Part shown: positions 23,348 to 35,628 of the stretch, one piece after another
Position numbering within the stretch: position 1 is the first letter of the stretch
Layout: the number at the start of each line of letters is the position of its first letter
Assembly (NCBI GenBank): GCA_029851415.1
Contig: CM056744.1
Location: forward strand, 102,891,338-102,955,337
Direction: 5' to 3'
Origin: Eretmocerus hayati
Lineage: Eukaryota > Arthropoda > Insecta > Hymenoptera > Aphelinidae
DNA length: 64,000 bases
Program-made: the position numbers and the translations under genes
Notes under the pieces: generated by a model
Told to the model about the DNA's origin: nothing
Databases searched by the model: none
The model's input: only the letters and a program-made list of their open reading frames with translations

Positions 23348-26300
23348 AAAGTGAATTTTTATAAGTGCTCTTCGGGTGCTTCGGTGGTTCTGAACCCACT
23401 TTAAGGTAGTACTAGCGGTCCTCGAAATACCGTACAGAAAATTACAAAATTCGGCACAGTGGTAGCTTGATATCTCAAACTGCCTCAGTTAAAATTTCAA
23501 GAGCCTTCAGAGTCTGAGAGAAAAGTTCTGAGCAGTTCCGGGAAAGTCGATTTAACACAGCGGCTTATGGGGAATGACGAGTAGAGTAATATCTACCGTA
23601 CAGATTTTCACGAGAGTCGGTTCACAAGAGAAAGAGTGAACGAGAATTACATACAAACCAACAGATTAACGATTCACAGCCTACAAAAGAAGATCTAAGC
23701 CCAAATGTCACTCATTTCTACGGTTTCGGGGTTAGGTTGTCGTCTGCTGCGTGCATTCATTATACCTGTGTTCCGGGCGGGAGAGAGTCAAGCGCGAGTA
23801 TAATCTGCACTTGGACTCATCAGTAGCGCTAGTACTACATTAAACTGTAAGTCTCGCGAAAGAATCTCGAAAAAAGGTTGAAAATGCGTTAGTTTGCGTT
23901 ATGCGTTAATGCGCTGAAAAAATGTCACGGACAAAGATCGTGACTCTGATGGATAATAATAATTAATCAATCAAGTTTCGTATGGTTTTACTGGTTGAGC
24001 TGTACACATCCATCCAGCCACGTCTCTGCAACCATTTTCAAAATTTTCCTATAGCATGATTTCTATACTGTGATGTTAGGATATGAAGGTTTGCATAGTT
24101 CCCAGGCCCAAACAATTTTTTTTCTGACATTGTCAGCCCATTATTGTAATTTTTCCGGAAAATCCGAAGTCAAGACAATTCTACTGTATTTTGTTCAGAA
24201 CTTGGAACTGTTTCGAATTATTTCAACTTGTCAAAGGGTGTTTGAGAGGTGACTCAAATCCCTATTTATTGATTATCTATGACCTATTTTCAAGCCCTCC
24301 TGATCTCCTCAGAAGTCGTAGAAGGAAAAAATCAGAGTTTTACTAATATTTTTTCAGCGTCTATTCTAATCTCAATTTTTCATATTTTTTATTCATTTTG
24401 CAGATGATAATTATCTGCATCTGATAGATTATAATCTATCCACGTAAAAATTTTCAGACATCCCTCGGATGTTTTGAGCCTCAATAGAGTTTTTATAGCG
24501 AGCTAAAAAATCATGAAAAACCAAAAACCGTGTTTTTTTAATTGAAATCAGACTCAAAGAGCTTGGCATCTTTCCCAGATGTATTTTCAAAGTCAATTTC
24601 GACAAGGCTCATATTCCTGTATGCTTGGGTACCAGCGTGCCTAAAAAGTCAAATTTCTATTTGAGGTCGATTGGCGATCTCAAAAGTATTATCAACAAAA
24701 ACTCAAGTATCAAGACAAGGGGTTCATCTTTCCTATTTATTTGATATCCCCAACTAAAGGATCTCACTGAGGCGACTTTAATTTCTCGACATAGCACTAT
24801 TTCAAAACTCCAAATCAATTCCTTTGGAAGTACGCATGAAGCCGTTATCATCCAGAAGTATGTCTCGGCATGATTATTCTCCTCCCAACTCTCGTACATG
24901 TACTGTAGAATGTCTTCCTCTCAGTAACAATGGGATCTACTATCGATAAAGCTGTCCAGTGTTATACACGACCCGCTGTTCTCTTGGTGCGTCAGGATAT
25001 TCATTATTGGAGCAAAGCAGAATAGTAGGCCGTACCGTCTGTCTTTGCAGAGCAGAATTTCATGAAAGAAGCATCTAACTAGGTATATACCTTCAAGCAT
25101 TACAAAACCACATCGATAATACATCGCAACGTCTCGCTTGCGATGCGCAAACAATATTTGCTCTCAATCTAGTTTCCAACGTTTCAAACCATTAATACTC
25201 CCGCACATTTTTCTGTACGATTGAATGAAGCCTTCGAGGCTATGATGGGGATAATGCAGTTATGATGCGAAGTCATTTATGAGAAAATTGAATAACTGTC
25301 GATTATAGCCGCTTTGCGATTAACTCTTATCGTACAATATTTTGTAACACAATAGGTATATCTGCGTTGGATTTAGTATTATATTTATAGGTTAGGAAGG
25401 TGAAGGCAAAAAATGTCTAATGTCGAATAAATGTCTAGTCGATGTTATATTGTCAACGAATAAAGGGATATGTGAGGGTACGTACGATATCATATAGATT
25501 CAGTTGAGGAAAAGTGGCACAATGGGCTTACGGTCCGTCGTGGCGCCGATATTTCCGTAAAGTAACTTTTGTTCAACGTCGTCTCGTTTGACAGGCTCAT
25601 ATGCTGCATAGAAATCCCTTCGTACATTTATGTACTGTGTGATACAACATATATACATACATATTATAGAGGATATCGTATAGGGAGTGATATGTGAGTA
25701 TGCGTGGAAATATCGTTATAAGGGTATTTTCTCTAATGCTGGTCTGAGGCGGAAACGACGCGTACCGCGTATGCATTTAATGAGTTGCGAAAAGTTTTGC
25801 TTGGCTATGGTATTGAGCTGGAACTGTGATCAACTTTTGCAAATAGGATGTACACGAAGGCTTTATGGGGATATAATGTTTTATGGGTCTGAAAAGTATT
25901 TGGAAGGATTTTTTTTGAAATTCATTTGTTCCCATAATTTTGAAATACTCCTGGGATGTATCTTTTAGGAAAGTGAGTTTATCTCTCGAGAATGAAACGA
26001 TGATAAGAGTAGCGATTACATACTCTGGTGGGTCTATGTGAATTTAAATTCCGAAACACGCGCAATATCAGCGTAGAGCAATAGTATATTACGCAACAAG
26101 GTCGAAAAGTTGGATTTTCCGAGTGCGAAAACCTTTCGACAGAGTTGCGTATGACATTTTTCGAAATTTTGTGAGGAAAGTTAGTATTTTGCCGGTCACC
26201 TGATGAATCAGAAACCAAATTGCAATCGGGGCAGGTGAGGGAGGAATTAAGCACAGATCGGGGTATAAGGGCGGCAAGGGGCGAAGCCTCCACCGGGGAT

Positions 26301-26354
26301 CAGGGGGCGGAGACCCCAGACTGGAAATAACTCTGAAAATGTATCAGGAAATCC
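23348..26354. other. Gene-free stretch of 3 kb
   Basis: Nothing supported. At about 26083 the words AGTATATTACGCAAC and GTTGCGTATGACA flank a short imperfect hairpin that may be another copy of the 3975-4107 repeat. Confidence 0.35.
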
Positions 26355-27170
26355 AATGAATTGAAAAAAGAGATTCTATCGCTCAAAGGTCCAAACAGTT
26401 AACCCACTCGTTGTCCGCCTCTTTAGTATGAGGTCGTCAAAGGTGACAAGGAGGGTTACGATCAAGAGGTTGCAGTTAAAAATTATTAAGCGTCTCGGTG
26501 CAGCAGTCCAGAGCCACCTCATCAGTGCTCCTCTGGATGCTTTGGGCAAACGCTTTCCTCTGGTCTTTTTTTTTTCTTGGTAGGCCGGGAAGGGGAAATC
26601 TTCATAGACACCCACAAGAGTGTGGGTAGTGTCGGATTCACCCGAGGAAACTCAGGCACCTACCGACTAAAACCCCTCCCCGGAGGGCGCCAACCCGAAG
26701 GTTATAGTCCCAGAAGAAGGAAGAAAGGAACAGAGAGTAGAGAAAAGATAAATGGTACAGGGGGCTTGCGAAGAAGCGGGAGCCCTGAAGCGGACCAAGA
26801 TGCCGCTCAGAGCTCATACGCACTGAGGCAGACGAGGTGGTAAAAGCACACACGTGGGTGCCCGGGCTGAAGACTGGGGGCGGGGGAGTTGTCATGTGCT
26901 CCCGAGATACAAAGATCTCCCTTGCCGGAGGACTGGGGCCAGTGAGTGCGTCTGTCTCCCGGGATCAACTAAGAATTCTCCTTGCGCTTGACTGCGGCCA
27001 GGGAGTCGTTACTCTCCCAAGATCCAAAGATCTCCCTTGTGGGGTTGCCTCTGGTCGCATCGAGTACTTTGTTGTATGCTTGCGATTCAAAATCTACTTG
27101 CGATAGCAAGAAAATCATGAAACGCTGCATACTGGGATTATGCGCAATTGGAAGCCATGCGCCTCGAAAT
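26355..27170. repeat. Dispersed repeat, copy A, interrupted by a retroposon
   Basis: The halves 26355-26565 and 27048-27170 together match the interrupted copy B at 27204-28365. Shared words are GTTAACCCACTC, CTTTAGTATGAGGTCGTCAA, TATTAAGCG, CAGTCCAGAGCCACC and CTACTTGCGATAGCAAG. In copy B the CCTCTAGTCGCATCGAG segment is continuous; in copy A it is split at CCTCTGGTC. The repeat itself codes for nothing I recognise. Confidence 0.75.
26566..27047 (-). mobile_element. Retroposon insertion (R1-like LINE tail) with 9-bp target duplication
   Basis: CCTCTGGTC stands on both sides (26557-26565 and 27048-27056). The insert starts with a T run on the plus strand, that is, a poly-A tail for a minus-strand element. 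Read on the minus strand, the 3' part contains GGGGTTTTAGTCGGTAGG, GGGTGAATCCGACACTACCC and a closing AAGATTTCCCC. This arrangement resembles the 3' UTR of R1-clade LINEs as I know it. The upstream half holds three degenerate copies of a unit with GGGAGATCTTTG, spaced about 60 bp. No reverse transcriptase is present, so it is a 5'-truncated copy or a SINE borrowing the tail. Confidence 0.65.
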
Positions 27171-27323
27171 TCAAAAGAATTGCTTCTATCGACCCATGAT
27201 TTAAATGAATCAAAAAAAGAGACTCTTTCGCTCTTGGGACCAAATAGTTAACCCACTCTTTGTCCGCCTCTTTAGTATGAGGTCGTCAAAAGTGACAAAG
27301 AGGCTTACGATCTAGAGATCGCA

Positions 27324-28145
27324 GTCAATAGTATATTACTGTACTAGGTAGTTGGATTTCTGTGACTGCGTGATGATAATGCCGAGGCATTGATATCACA
27401 CTGTCATGGGCATCCCACTTCTCTGCCGAGTGCTGTATACTATTTTTTCTCCCCTCGGCCCGAAAGTACGTCGAAATTTTATCAATTAGTACAAAAATAC
27501 GTGTTTAACCTCACACTGCAGTTGTTTACAATTTTGAAGGGGTGGGCTGTACAAGCAGACGACCTCGCAGCTTTTACTTACTGCTTTTGCTGCATACTTG
27601 TGACGTGAAGTACTCGTCCGCCCGACTTTTGCTGGTCGGGGCGGACGTAAGCAAGAAAATAATAAAGTGAAATGTGTAGTGGGTACAAGCTGAATGATAT
27701 ATTATCACATGATCCAATTTGGGCCTTGAATTAGAGACAAAGATGTGTCCGCATCAAGTCATCGTGGCCCTAAGCTCTTGTCACTGACAATGAGTATTTT
27801 GTGTGCTTTGTCAATTTATGTCATGGGGCATCAGAAATCCTGCTCTAGAGTCGACTTCTGAGAGCTTTCTGTTCAAGCAGCAGTATTTATAAAAGGATAC
27901 CGCCTGTCAAGTGTACACACAAATCATAAATAAACACATTGATAAACATAACCTCGATAGGTTATGTTTCGCAAGCATGTCTCATGCGCTCTCTGCACAG
28001 CGAAACAGCCCAGGCAGCGAAAGATGCAGCATAAATTGACAGCCAATCAGAGCGCGAGTTGAGCCGTGCCGGCAGCAATAGTCGAGCTTTCGTGACCAAA
28101 ACGAGTCGCGAAAGGACGTACTTTCGCGCCGGGAGGAGGAAAAAA
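27324..28145. mobile_element. Insertion in repeat copy B with inverted ends
   Basis: An inverted pair TTTTTTCTCCCCTCGGCCCG / GAAAGTACGTC (27443-27472) and GACGTACTTTCG / CCGGGAGGAGGAAAAAA (28115-28145) bounds most of the insert. The piece 27324-27443 has its own shorter inverted words AATAGTATA and TATACTATT, so two events are likely. Inside, CGTCCGCCCGAC and GGTCGGGGCGGACG form a strong hairpin at 27615-27647. No transposase frame. Confidence 0.5.
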
Positions 28146-28255
28146 TTATTAAGCGTTTCGGTGCAGCAGTCCAGAGCCACCTTATTAGTGCCCCTCTGGA
28201 TGCTTTGGGCAGACGCTTGCCTCTAGTCGCATCGAGGACTTTGTTGTATGCTTGC

Positions 28256-28358
28256 GAATCAAAATCTACTTGCGATAGCAAGAAAATCATGAAGTGCCGC
28301 ATAATCCTAGTATGCGGCTCTTCGTGATCTTCTTACTATCGCAAGTAAATTTTGAATC
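28256..28358. repeat. Terminal hairpin of repeat copy B
   Basis: GAATCAAAATCTACTTGCG pairs with CGCAAGTAAATTTTGAATC through a stem of about 48 bp that includes AGATCACGAAGAGCCGCAT, with a very short loop at ATCCTAG. Copy A ends part-way into this hairpin. Confidence 0.75.
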
Positions 28359-28649
28359 CATGATTCTTACTACACAGGACAAGAAATTACTTGCGTGTGA
28401 AAAGATCAGAATTGTCTCCGTTCATAGAGTTCCATAAGGCCACGAGTGCTGAAAATATGAAAGGGTCATCATCAAACATAATTCATGGAGAAATTCATGG
28501 GAAGATGAGAGGTGTATCTCCATGAAATTAAACCCATACTCTCTGGCGAGCTTCCTGAACTAATCAGTTTGTGTCTGGCTTAGTGAGTTATCACTCATAA
28601 TCAGAGCGCGAGGGGCAATTACAAAATTTGGCTCCTGATCACCACGGGC

Positions 28650-29358
28650 TAAGGTAAAGGCGCCAGTAGTGGAACACGGCTAGTTGGGCGCCTATAGTGG
28701 AACACCCCATTCACATGAATCTTTAACCGCGAAAAGTCGATCCATCATTTGAGTAAAAATTACACAGTGTTCTTTGATATTATATATTTCAAATCGATGT
28801 CCTGCAACACCCGTAAGAGATTTATAAATCAAATGAAAAAATCATTAAAAGTATAAGCTCATATCCACCCTTTAGAGGCTGTTCCACTGTAGGAGCCTTC
28901 CTCAAAAATAGAGCCAATAGTGGAACAAGAGTATGCCCTCAACTGGAACAGGTTTCATATTTTCACTGTATTGAAAAACCATCCGGGAATCAATTTTTTC
29001 CGGTCGCGCGTTATTTATTCAATACAGATCAGCACAAATAAACCATCAATTATCTACCAAATATTTTCAGAATGACTCCAAAGCGCTGTTCCACTATAGG
29101 AGACTTTTCGCGTTCCAATGAGGGCACCGAGCTCAGGATTGGTTGTTCCACTATAGGAGACAACGGATCCTTTCGTGAACATCCAATTACTCTTATTGTA
29201 TACAAGTAATCAACTTGTACCTTTTTTCAAAATATGCAGAAAGGGTTTACCTACAAGATGCGTTACTTCCCGTTCGCGAGAAACTCAAATATCATTCAAG
29301 ATATGTAAATTACTGATTAGCGATCATTTTTTGTTCCACTACTGGCGACTTTACCTTA
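28650..29358. mobile_element. Foldback element with repeated GTTCCACTA motif, TA target
   Basis: TAAGGTAAAGGCGCCAGTAG (28650) is mirrored by CTACTGGCGACTTTACCTTA (29358), with TA at each edge. Inside, TGTTCCACTATAGGAG or its complement occurs at least seven times (28669, 28699, 28873, 28918, 29087, 29145, 29334), in inverted orientation on the two sides. The ends TAAGGTAA/TTACCTTA are shared with the element at 33717-34505, whose interior repeats a different motif. No protein is encoded. Confidence 0.75.
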
Positions 29359-29489
29359 TGAGATTCGTAAAGTCTCATTGGCAAACAGCTGTTCTAATTG
29401 TAATAGTTAGACGCCCAGCCCAACTTTTTCTGTCCGGATCTCATGTATCGGGTTGCCTAAGAGCAAGCGGTGAATTGTAAGGTGACCGT

Positions 29490-31400
29490 ACGGGTCATTG
29501 ATGGGTCGACGGGTGGATGGGTTGGTGAGTGGGTGGGTAGTTAGTAGGATGTATGCAAGGCCTGGAATGGTCTGAAGCGGTCTGGTACGATCTAGGATGG
29601 TTTGGTAAGGCGTGGTATGGTCTGTAACGGTCTGGAATTGTCTCGAATAGTCTAGAACAGTGTGGGGCGGCCAGACACGGTCTGGAATAGCTTAGGTGGT
29701 TGGTATCATCTGGGATGGTCTGGAACAAACTGGAACGGTTTGGTATGGTCTTCGATCGTATGATACGATCTGGAACTGTCTGGAATAGTCTAGAACGGCT
29801 GGAGGCGGGCGGAGGCGGTCTGGAATAGCCTAGGATTGTTAGTACCGTCTGGTCCAGTTCGTGACGGTCAGGGACAAATTCGAAATGCATGTAGTACTTG
29901 ATACGGTCTCGTACGACCTGGAACGTTATGGTACGGTCTGGAATGGTATGGAATTGTCTCAATTGGTCCAGAATAGTCTGGAATGCCTGTGGTGATTTGG
30001 AGCATCTGGGATGGTCTTTAACGGTCTGGTACAGTTGGGAGTGGTCTGGAGCGGTTTGTTATAATCTGGGGCATCCCGGCCCGGTCTGAGTTGGTCTGGA
30101 CCGTTGTGGTGTGGCCTGGGAAGGTTTGAAATTGTCTAAGATGGTTGAGAGCAGTTTGTAACGGTTTGGGACTACTTGAAACATCTGGGCCTATCTAGTA
30201 CGGTCTGGCCCGGTGTGGTATGGTTTCGAATGATCTGGGGCATTCTGGTCCTGTCTGGCGAGTTTTGATACGGTCTGAAACTGTCTGGCATTGTTTGAAA
30301 TAGTCTAGAGTGGCCTCGAACAGTTTGGAACGATCTGTAATAATCTGGGAGGCGTCCAGGGCCAATCTGGGGGTGGTTTCGGAGGTTTTAGTATGGCCTG
30401 GGATGGTCTGGAATCGTCTGAAATACTTTAGAACGGCGGGGGCGAGCTGGTATGGTTTGAAATAGCCCGGAATGATTGGTATCACCTGGTTTGGTTTCGG
30501 ATGGCCTGGAACTGACTGGAAGTGTCTGTAACAATCTGGTACGGTCTTGTACGATCTTGAACGTTTTGGTACGGTCCGCCACGGTCTGCAACGGTCTCGG
30601 ACGACTTGGAACATCTGGGACGGACGAGCACGGTTTGGGTCGGTCTGGAACGATCTTTAATAATAGGGGTCGTCCTCGTCCGGTCTGGAATGTTGTTGGA
30701 CGTTTTGGTATAGCCTGAGGCGGTTGTTTGGAATTGTCTCAAACGGTCCAGAACGGCTTGGACGAATTTTGGACGGTCTTGGATGGTCTAGGATGGTCTG
30801 GTACAGCGTCGCACGGTTTCGAACAAGTTGGAATGATCTGGGGCCTCCTGATACAGTCTGGGATGATATAGGACTGCCTGTCAAGGTCTGGTACGCTCTG
30901 GAACGATCTGTAATGATCTAAGGCGCCTTAGTCTGGTCTCTGACGTTTTGGCGAGTTTGGCGTGGGAAAGTCTGGAAATTTTGTAATGGTCCAGAACGTT
31001 CTGGAACGATCTGAAACGGTCTGGGATGGTCTGCGACGGTCGAGGATGGTCTGGTATGGTGTGATACAGTCTCAAACATTTTCCAATGATTTGGGCCATT
31101 CTGGCACGGTGTGGGATAGTCTTGTATAGTTTTGTACGATATAGAACGGCCTAGAACTGTCCGTGATGGTTTGGTACGGTGTGGTGAGGTCTAAAATGAT
31201 TAGGAACGATCTAGGACGACCTGGAGTGGTCTGGAACCGTCTCGGATGGTAGGGTAAAGCTCGGCTGTACTGGCTAGAATATCATATGTGATCGCGTGGA
31301 TTGTGGGTGGAGGCGTGGGATATTCGGTAGATGGGTAGGTTGGTGGTCGGGTAGGTTGGTGGACAAGTTGGCGATTCTTTGGCTCGATGGGCTGGTGGGT
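29490..31400. repeat. Degenerate 10-bp minisatellite flanked by GGTGGGT arrays
   Basis: From about 29556 to 31250 the sequence is built from 10-base variants of GGTCTGGAAC, such as GGTCTGGTAC, GATCTGGGGC and GGTTTGGTAC. That is about 170 units with hardly two neighbours identical. A longer sub-pattern, ATGATCTGGGGC followed by TCCTG, returns irregularly. Both edges (29497-29550 and 31310-31400) are TGGG/GGTTGG-rich. Because 10 is not a multiple of 3 and the unit lacks TAA/TGA in most phases, long frames appear in several phases; they are artefacts. Confidence 0.85.
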
Positions 31401-31429
31401 GGTCATATTTATCAGCGGCATTAGTTCCA

Positions 31430-32340
31430 CAAAGTGTCATCCTCACGAACTTCATAAGAGACCTCTGGTTAATCTCATCAATTGATAATTACCCATCATT
31501 TTATCAATATCATTTTTGAGCTACAACAGTATTTCAGAGGCTACTGATCCATCAAGAACATTTACAACCCGAAGGAGCGGTAATTCGAGAGGCAACAACG
31601 CTAGTCCGTCGATGAAACGATCAATAAAAATGTCTATAATGATGATTCGATTACCGAGGAATCAGAGAAGAAATATTTCGCAATTGTCAAGTACTCCTTT
31701 CGAAACTACAAGAGATGCTCAGGATCAGTATGGTGTCACAGTAATCTTCACATTGTAGGTTTCGAGATTTCTTGTGCACGGAAAGAAGTATTGCAACACT
31801 ACTATGAAGATGTCTCTAAAAATTCAGGACAGAAGTCACTACCTTTCGCTAATAGGTTAACTCTTGTCGAAGAATTTCAGAGATTTTCTCACTGTGTGAC
31901 AACCCCTAGAAAAACCTTTGGAATTCAACGAGGCATCAGGAAATTGCTTGAAACTTGGCCAGAGATTCTATACTCTTTGCTCTCGCGAGTTATCACACAT
32001 CGTAAATTTTGTCAGCTCTTCATGATAGATGTGGACTTTCCTTCATTCCCATTAAAATTTTGACGGAAGTTACTGGAGATCTTACAATAATTATCAGAGT
32101 AACCAGAAACTTTTCTAGGATGAAAGTCTTTGGTCACTTCTATAGCAACTATAGAAATATATGTTAGAGTTTCTGTGAGGCAACCTCCCACAAATTACAA
32201 CATATTTTTAACAATATCTTATTAAGGCTTATTCGGCTAATCTTGAATGTGCAAATAAAAGAATCCTTAAGATCCAATAACGGAGTCCACACGCTATAAG
32301 AACATGACCTGAAACTCATCACACGTAGAGCAATAGAGTC
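31430..32340 (+). other. Unrecognised stretch with two open frames
   Basis: Plus-strand frames at 31516-31758 (containing SPSMKRSIKMSIMMIRLP) and 31791-32063 (containing LPFANRLTLVEEFQRF) lie close together and could be two exons or remnants of one reading frame. I recognise no domain, and there is no convincing splice pair. Treat as unassigned. Confidence 0.2.
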
Positions 32341-32346
32341 CATCCT

Positions 32347-32349
32347 GAC

Positions 32350-32380
<31 letters not shown>
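32347..32380. repeat. (GAC)n microsatellite
   Basis: About eleven GAC units with one GAT interruption, running into GACG. Arginine-rich frames read across it are repeat artefacts. Confidence 0.9.
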
Positions 32381-32876
32381 TCTCAATTCAATTATATCGC
32401 CCTTATCGCGATACAAGCTCACGGGTACATGCATCACCTCTAACAAACATCGTTTGGACCACAAATCAACGTTGCCCAAGATCTTTCATTGCACCAAACA
32501 CCTCACACATATATCCTTATCTAGTACGTCCGTTAGAAGTACCACTTTTTCACTATATATACTTTCATCTCTCAAAACGATGAGCTACAATTCAACCTCT
32601 AAAATGAGATAGGACAGCCAATTGCCAACGAAAGCTAGCTCACTCAAATTTTCGTCTACTCTACAGTAAGACTACACTCTATCCGAGTTACATACCTATG
32701 TAACTGAATCATACCGATCTCAGTATGGTAGGAAAAGTCTATCCATCGCAAAGTGTGTAATAAAGTCAGAGTATCAGAGAGTCTGGGAGTGAGATACGGA
32801 CGGGTAGAAAATTAATCGTGGCTTCTCCGACGAGGTAAAAGTACAGCTATATCTACCCGCATAATAGACCAGAGTA

Positions 32877-32912
32877 TTATATATATATATATATATATAT
32901 ATAAATATATAT
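32877..32912. repeat. (AT)n microsatellite
   Basis: Uninterrupted AT dinucleotides for about 26 bases, then a broken ATATAA continuation. Confidence 0.9.
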
Positions 32913-33716
32913 GGATATTTGAATGAGTGAGCTAAGAGATTTGCACGCGACGTTCTGTGAGCGTATGAATATTGATGAGGCGAAAATCAAGTGCAGCGTA
33001 TACGTATTAGGTATACTTTTCAGCCCCGTTTTTGGTTATGTATAGTACTGGCTTGCACTGCTCTCAACTTTCACTCGTACTTTTGTGTGTTTGATTGTAG
33101 GTAGAGTAAAGGTATAATATCTAGAGAAAATTTTTGGGTTAACCCTTTGCAAGAGAATTCTCGCTTTCAAGCATCGAACGCGAGTTATTAATCGGCGTCG
33201 CTCTGGTGTGTAATTCTCTTTCTCTTACGGTGGGCCGATATTATTATAGGTGCTTTGGGTATCTTATTTGCATAAATACTTTGGTAGTGTGCGGATGGCT
33301 TTTTTTTAGGTTGGACGCGCGAGTGTACGTATGTTTGTAATTTTTGAATGGCCAAGCGTGTTATGTGCAGTACAAGCGCAATTTTTACTTGTAAGCAGAT
33401 TTAAAGTGCGCACGCGTGGTTTGGAAGATACGGGAAAATAATATCGGCCATTCAAAATGTGCATGCATCGTGAATTTGCACTGTAATGTTTTGATTGTGT
33501 GATGTGGCAAGTGGTCCTTACTTTATTGTTGTGAGGTTTTTTATATGAATAAAAGGGGAGAATTAAGGGCTTGATTTGGTAGTTTCATTTCGTGGAATCG
33601 TTGTTGTATAGAACCCAGGGAGTTCATCATTTTCGAGGAATTTGTTCAACAATATCTATTCAACATCGATTAACCACGTACACTCAAAATAGCCTGAATC
33701 ACAAACATTGTTGAAC
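32913..33716. other. Gene-free stretch
   Basis: No supported gene or repeat structure. Confidence 0.35.
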
Positions 33717-34505
33717 TAAGGTAAGTGTGCCTAATTTGCCCCCACTACTTTTGTTTTGCTCGCCATTTCAACACATCGCTATATTTTTTAACGTACTTTA
33801 GCTCATTTTGAAGCTTGTTTCAAGACCTTAAAAATGAGCTAAGGTACGTTCAATTTGAACGAATTGGAGCCGAGATACTTTGATTTTTGCGAAAGAAGAT
33901 TTTTTGCGAGTTTTTGTCAGTGTGTTCCTAATTTGCCCCCACAAGGAAAAGAGGCCTATTTTCATGAGATTATACGGGTTTTTCGTGAAATCGGAATATC
34001 TCGGGTCCCAGACCTCCAAATGAGACGTACTTTAGCTCATTTTGTAGCTTTTTTTACCGCCTTTAAAATTTTTTGAGGTAAATCGGTGCATCTTAATGGA
34101 GCGAGGAATGAGTTTGGAAAAAGACTATAGGGGCAAATTAGGAACACTGCACTTTTTTATTGATATGGGCGTAGAATCGGCTAAAAATCGAATTTTGCAA
34201 TTCAGCAAAAAGCATTCTAAAGTTAGGACGAAGACCAAAAAAATGAATTAAGGTACGTTGGAATTGATCACATCAATTTTGTTTGGCATAGCTTTTAGTG
34301 ACTAACAAAAAAGAAGTCAAAAGTACCGAAAACCACTTTTTTGTTGTGAGAAATGCGCGGGTCATAGAGGATAGGTCCAAAACATTTATTTTCTCATATT
34401 TTAACGTAACAAACGTGAAAAAATCAAGGTCTGCAGGTTCGTACATGTGAGAACTTGAGTGGGGGCAAATTAGGGAATGGGGGCAAATTAGGCACAGTTA
34501 CCTTA
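33717..34505. mobile_element. Foldback element with repeated TAATTTGCCCCCA motif, TA target
   Basis: TAAGGTAAGTGTGCCTAATT (33717) is mirrored by AATTAGGCACAGTTACCTTA (34505). TA bounds both ends. CTAATTTGCCCCCAC or its complement recurs at 33730, 33928, 34132, 34460 and 34479. A second module, ACGTACTTTAGCTCATTTTG, lies at about 33791 and 34025, and its complement AAGGTACGTT at about 34251. This module is also found in the otherwise unrelated element at 61035-62169. No protein is encoded. Confidence 0.75.
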
Positions 34506-35031
34506 ATTTTTATTGTTATGGGCTAATCGTAATTAGTCCATTCACTACCTCAAGCTTCGAATCTAACTTAGCATATCGACTCAGAATAATTCCAAGTGAC
34601 TTTCGAACATCTTTCGCGATGGCGAACTTGCAGAAATCGAACGCTATACGTGTCATTGATTTTTCATTTAAGCTCCTAACTATTGGTTGGTCGTCCAAAG
34701 TGCCCTTAGTAACTAAGGTAACAGGCGCTCAAATCAGATGGAATCTTAGTTGAGTTTATTTTTATCAAAAAAACTGCGAATTTTGGTAAAAAAATGTACA
34801 CCAAATCATTTTTAAAAAACTTTGGAATAATTATCCTGGCTCTAGCGATGTAGCACCATATTTTGAGAACTGTCAACGACGATCGAATGATTTTTCAATG
34901 CAGAATATTGGATCGATACCGAGAAACATTAGGATATTTACTTGATTTAATTTGATCTTGATGGATCACGTGTGATCGGCTAAAGGAGTGTGTCAACTGA
35001 GGCGATGCGGTCACCATGCAAGCTGAAAATC
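34506..35031. other. Gene-free stretch
   Basis: No supported feature. Confidence 0.35.
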
Positions 35032-35256
35032 GTTCCCATCTTTCTCCGGTTCTGTTACAATTTGGGCTGAACGACGAGTGCACTAATATTTGTCATCATC
35101 TAACTTAGATTTGTCCACTCTTCGTTAAGCCCAAATTGCAAGAGAATCGAAGAAAGTTGGGAATGAAAATGTGCGTATATTATAGGTTAAGAGGTCCCCG
35201 CGGTCGAGTTATTTCCACTTTTCTCCGATTCTCTTATGATTTGGGCTAAGCGACGG
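35032..35256. repeat. Hairpin plus third copy of its arm
   Basis: TTTCTCCGGTTCTGTTACAA then TTTGGGCTGAACGA (35040-35074) is mirrored by TCGTTAAGCCCAAATTGCAA (35120-35164). A third copy in the first orientation, TTTGGGCTAAGCGACG, follows at 35209-35256. The three arms differ at scattered positions. Confidence 0.6.
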
Positions 35257-35628
35257 ATTGAGGAATACAAGTTGGACAATAACAAATATCCGACAACTCG
35301 TCTCACACTTTGAATCATCAAACTTTTCATGTAAGGTGTATTTTCGAGGTTCTTGGTCGCGGTGCACGGTGAACGCATCGCCTTGGCCTTATTGATGAGT
35401 GTTCTTGATTCTTGGAGGGCATTTTATTTGAAATCAAAATAAAAAGTGGCAAAGTTAGAACTTTGAAAATTCTTGGTTTTCATTTATTTCCTCCTTTGCG
35501 ATCAGATATTTGGCCACAGTCTGCCTTTGACTCCCTTTATCAACGAAGACTCCTGATGAATCTTTTCAGACTTTTCTGATGCGTTTAAAAAGGATAGTCA
35601 AGAGTATAACGAAACGAAGTTGATCAAT

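Larger units (their letters stand above)
27204..28365. repeat. Dispersed repeat, copy B, interrupted
   Basis: Matches copy A (26355-27170) from AATGAATCAAAAAAAGAG onwards, with an interruption between CGCAGTCAA (about 27325) and AAATTATTAAGCG (about 28142). It continues through GCAGTCCAGAGCCACC and TCGCATCGAG into a terminal hairpin at 28256-28358. Copies A and B lie head to tail, so they may be a tandem pair separated by later insertions. Confidence 0.7.

Noticed and set aside
27615..27647. Strong GC hairpin as a bacterial-type terminator
   Set aside because: Eukaryotic context inside a transposon-like insert; no T run and no upstream gene.
29495..31430. Long repetitive frames rich in PDR and RP
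   Set aside because: They are readings of the 10-bp minisatellite in several phases.
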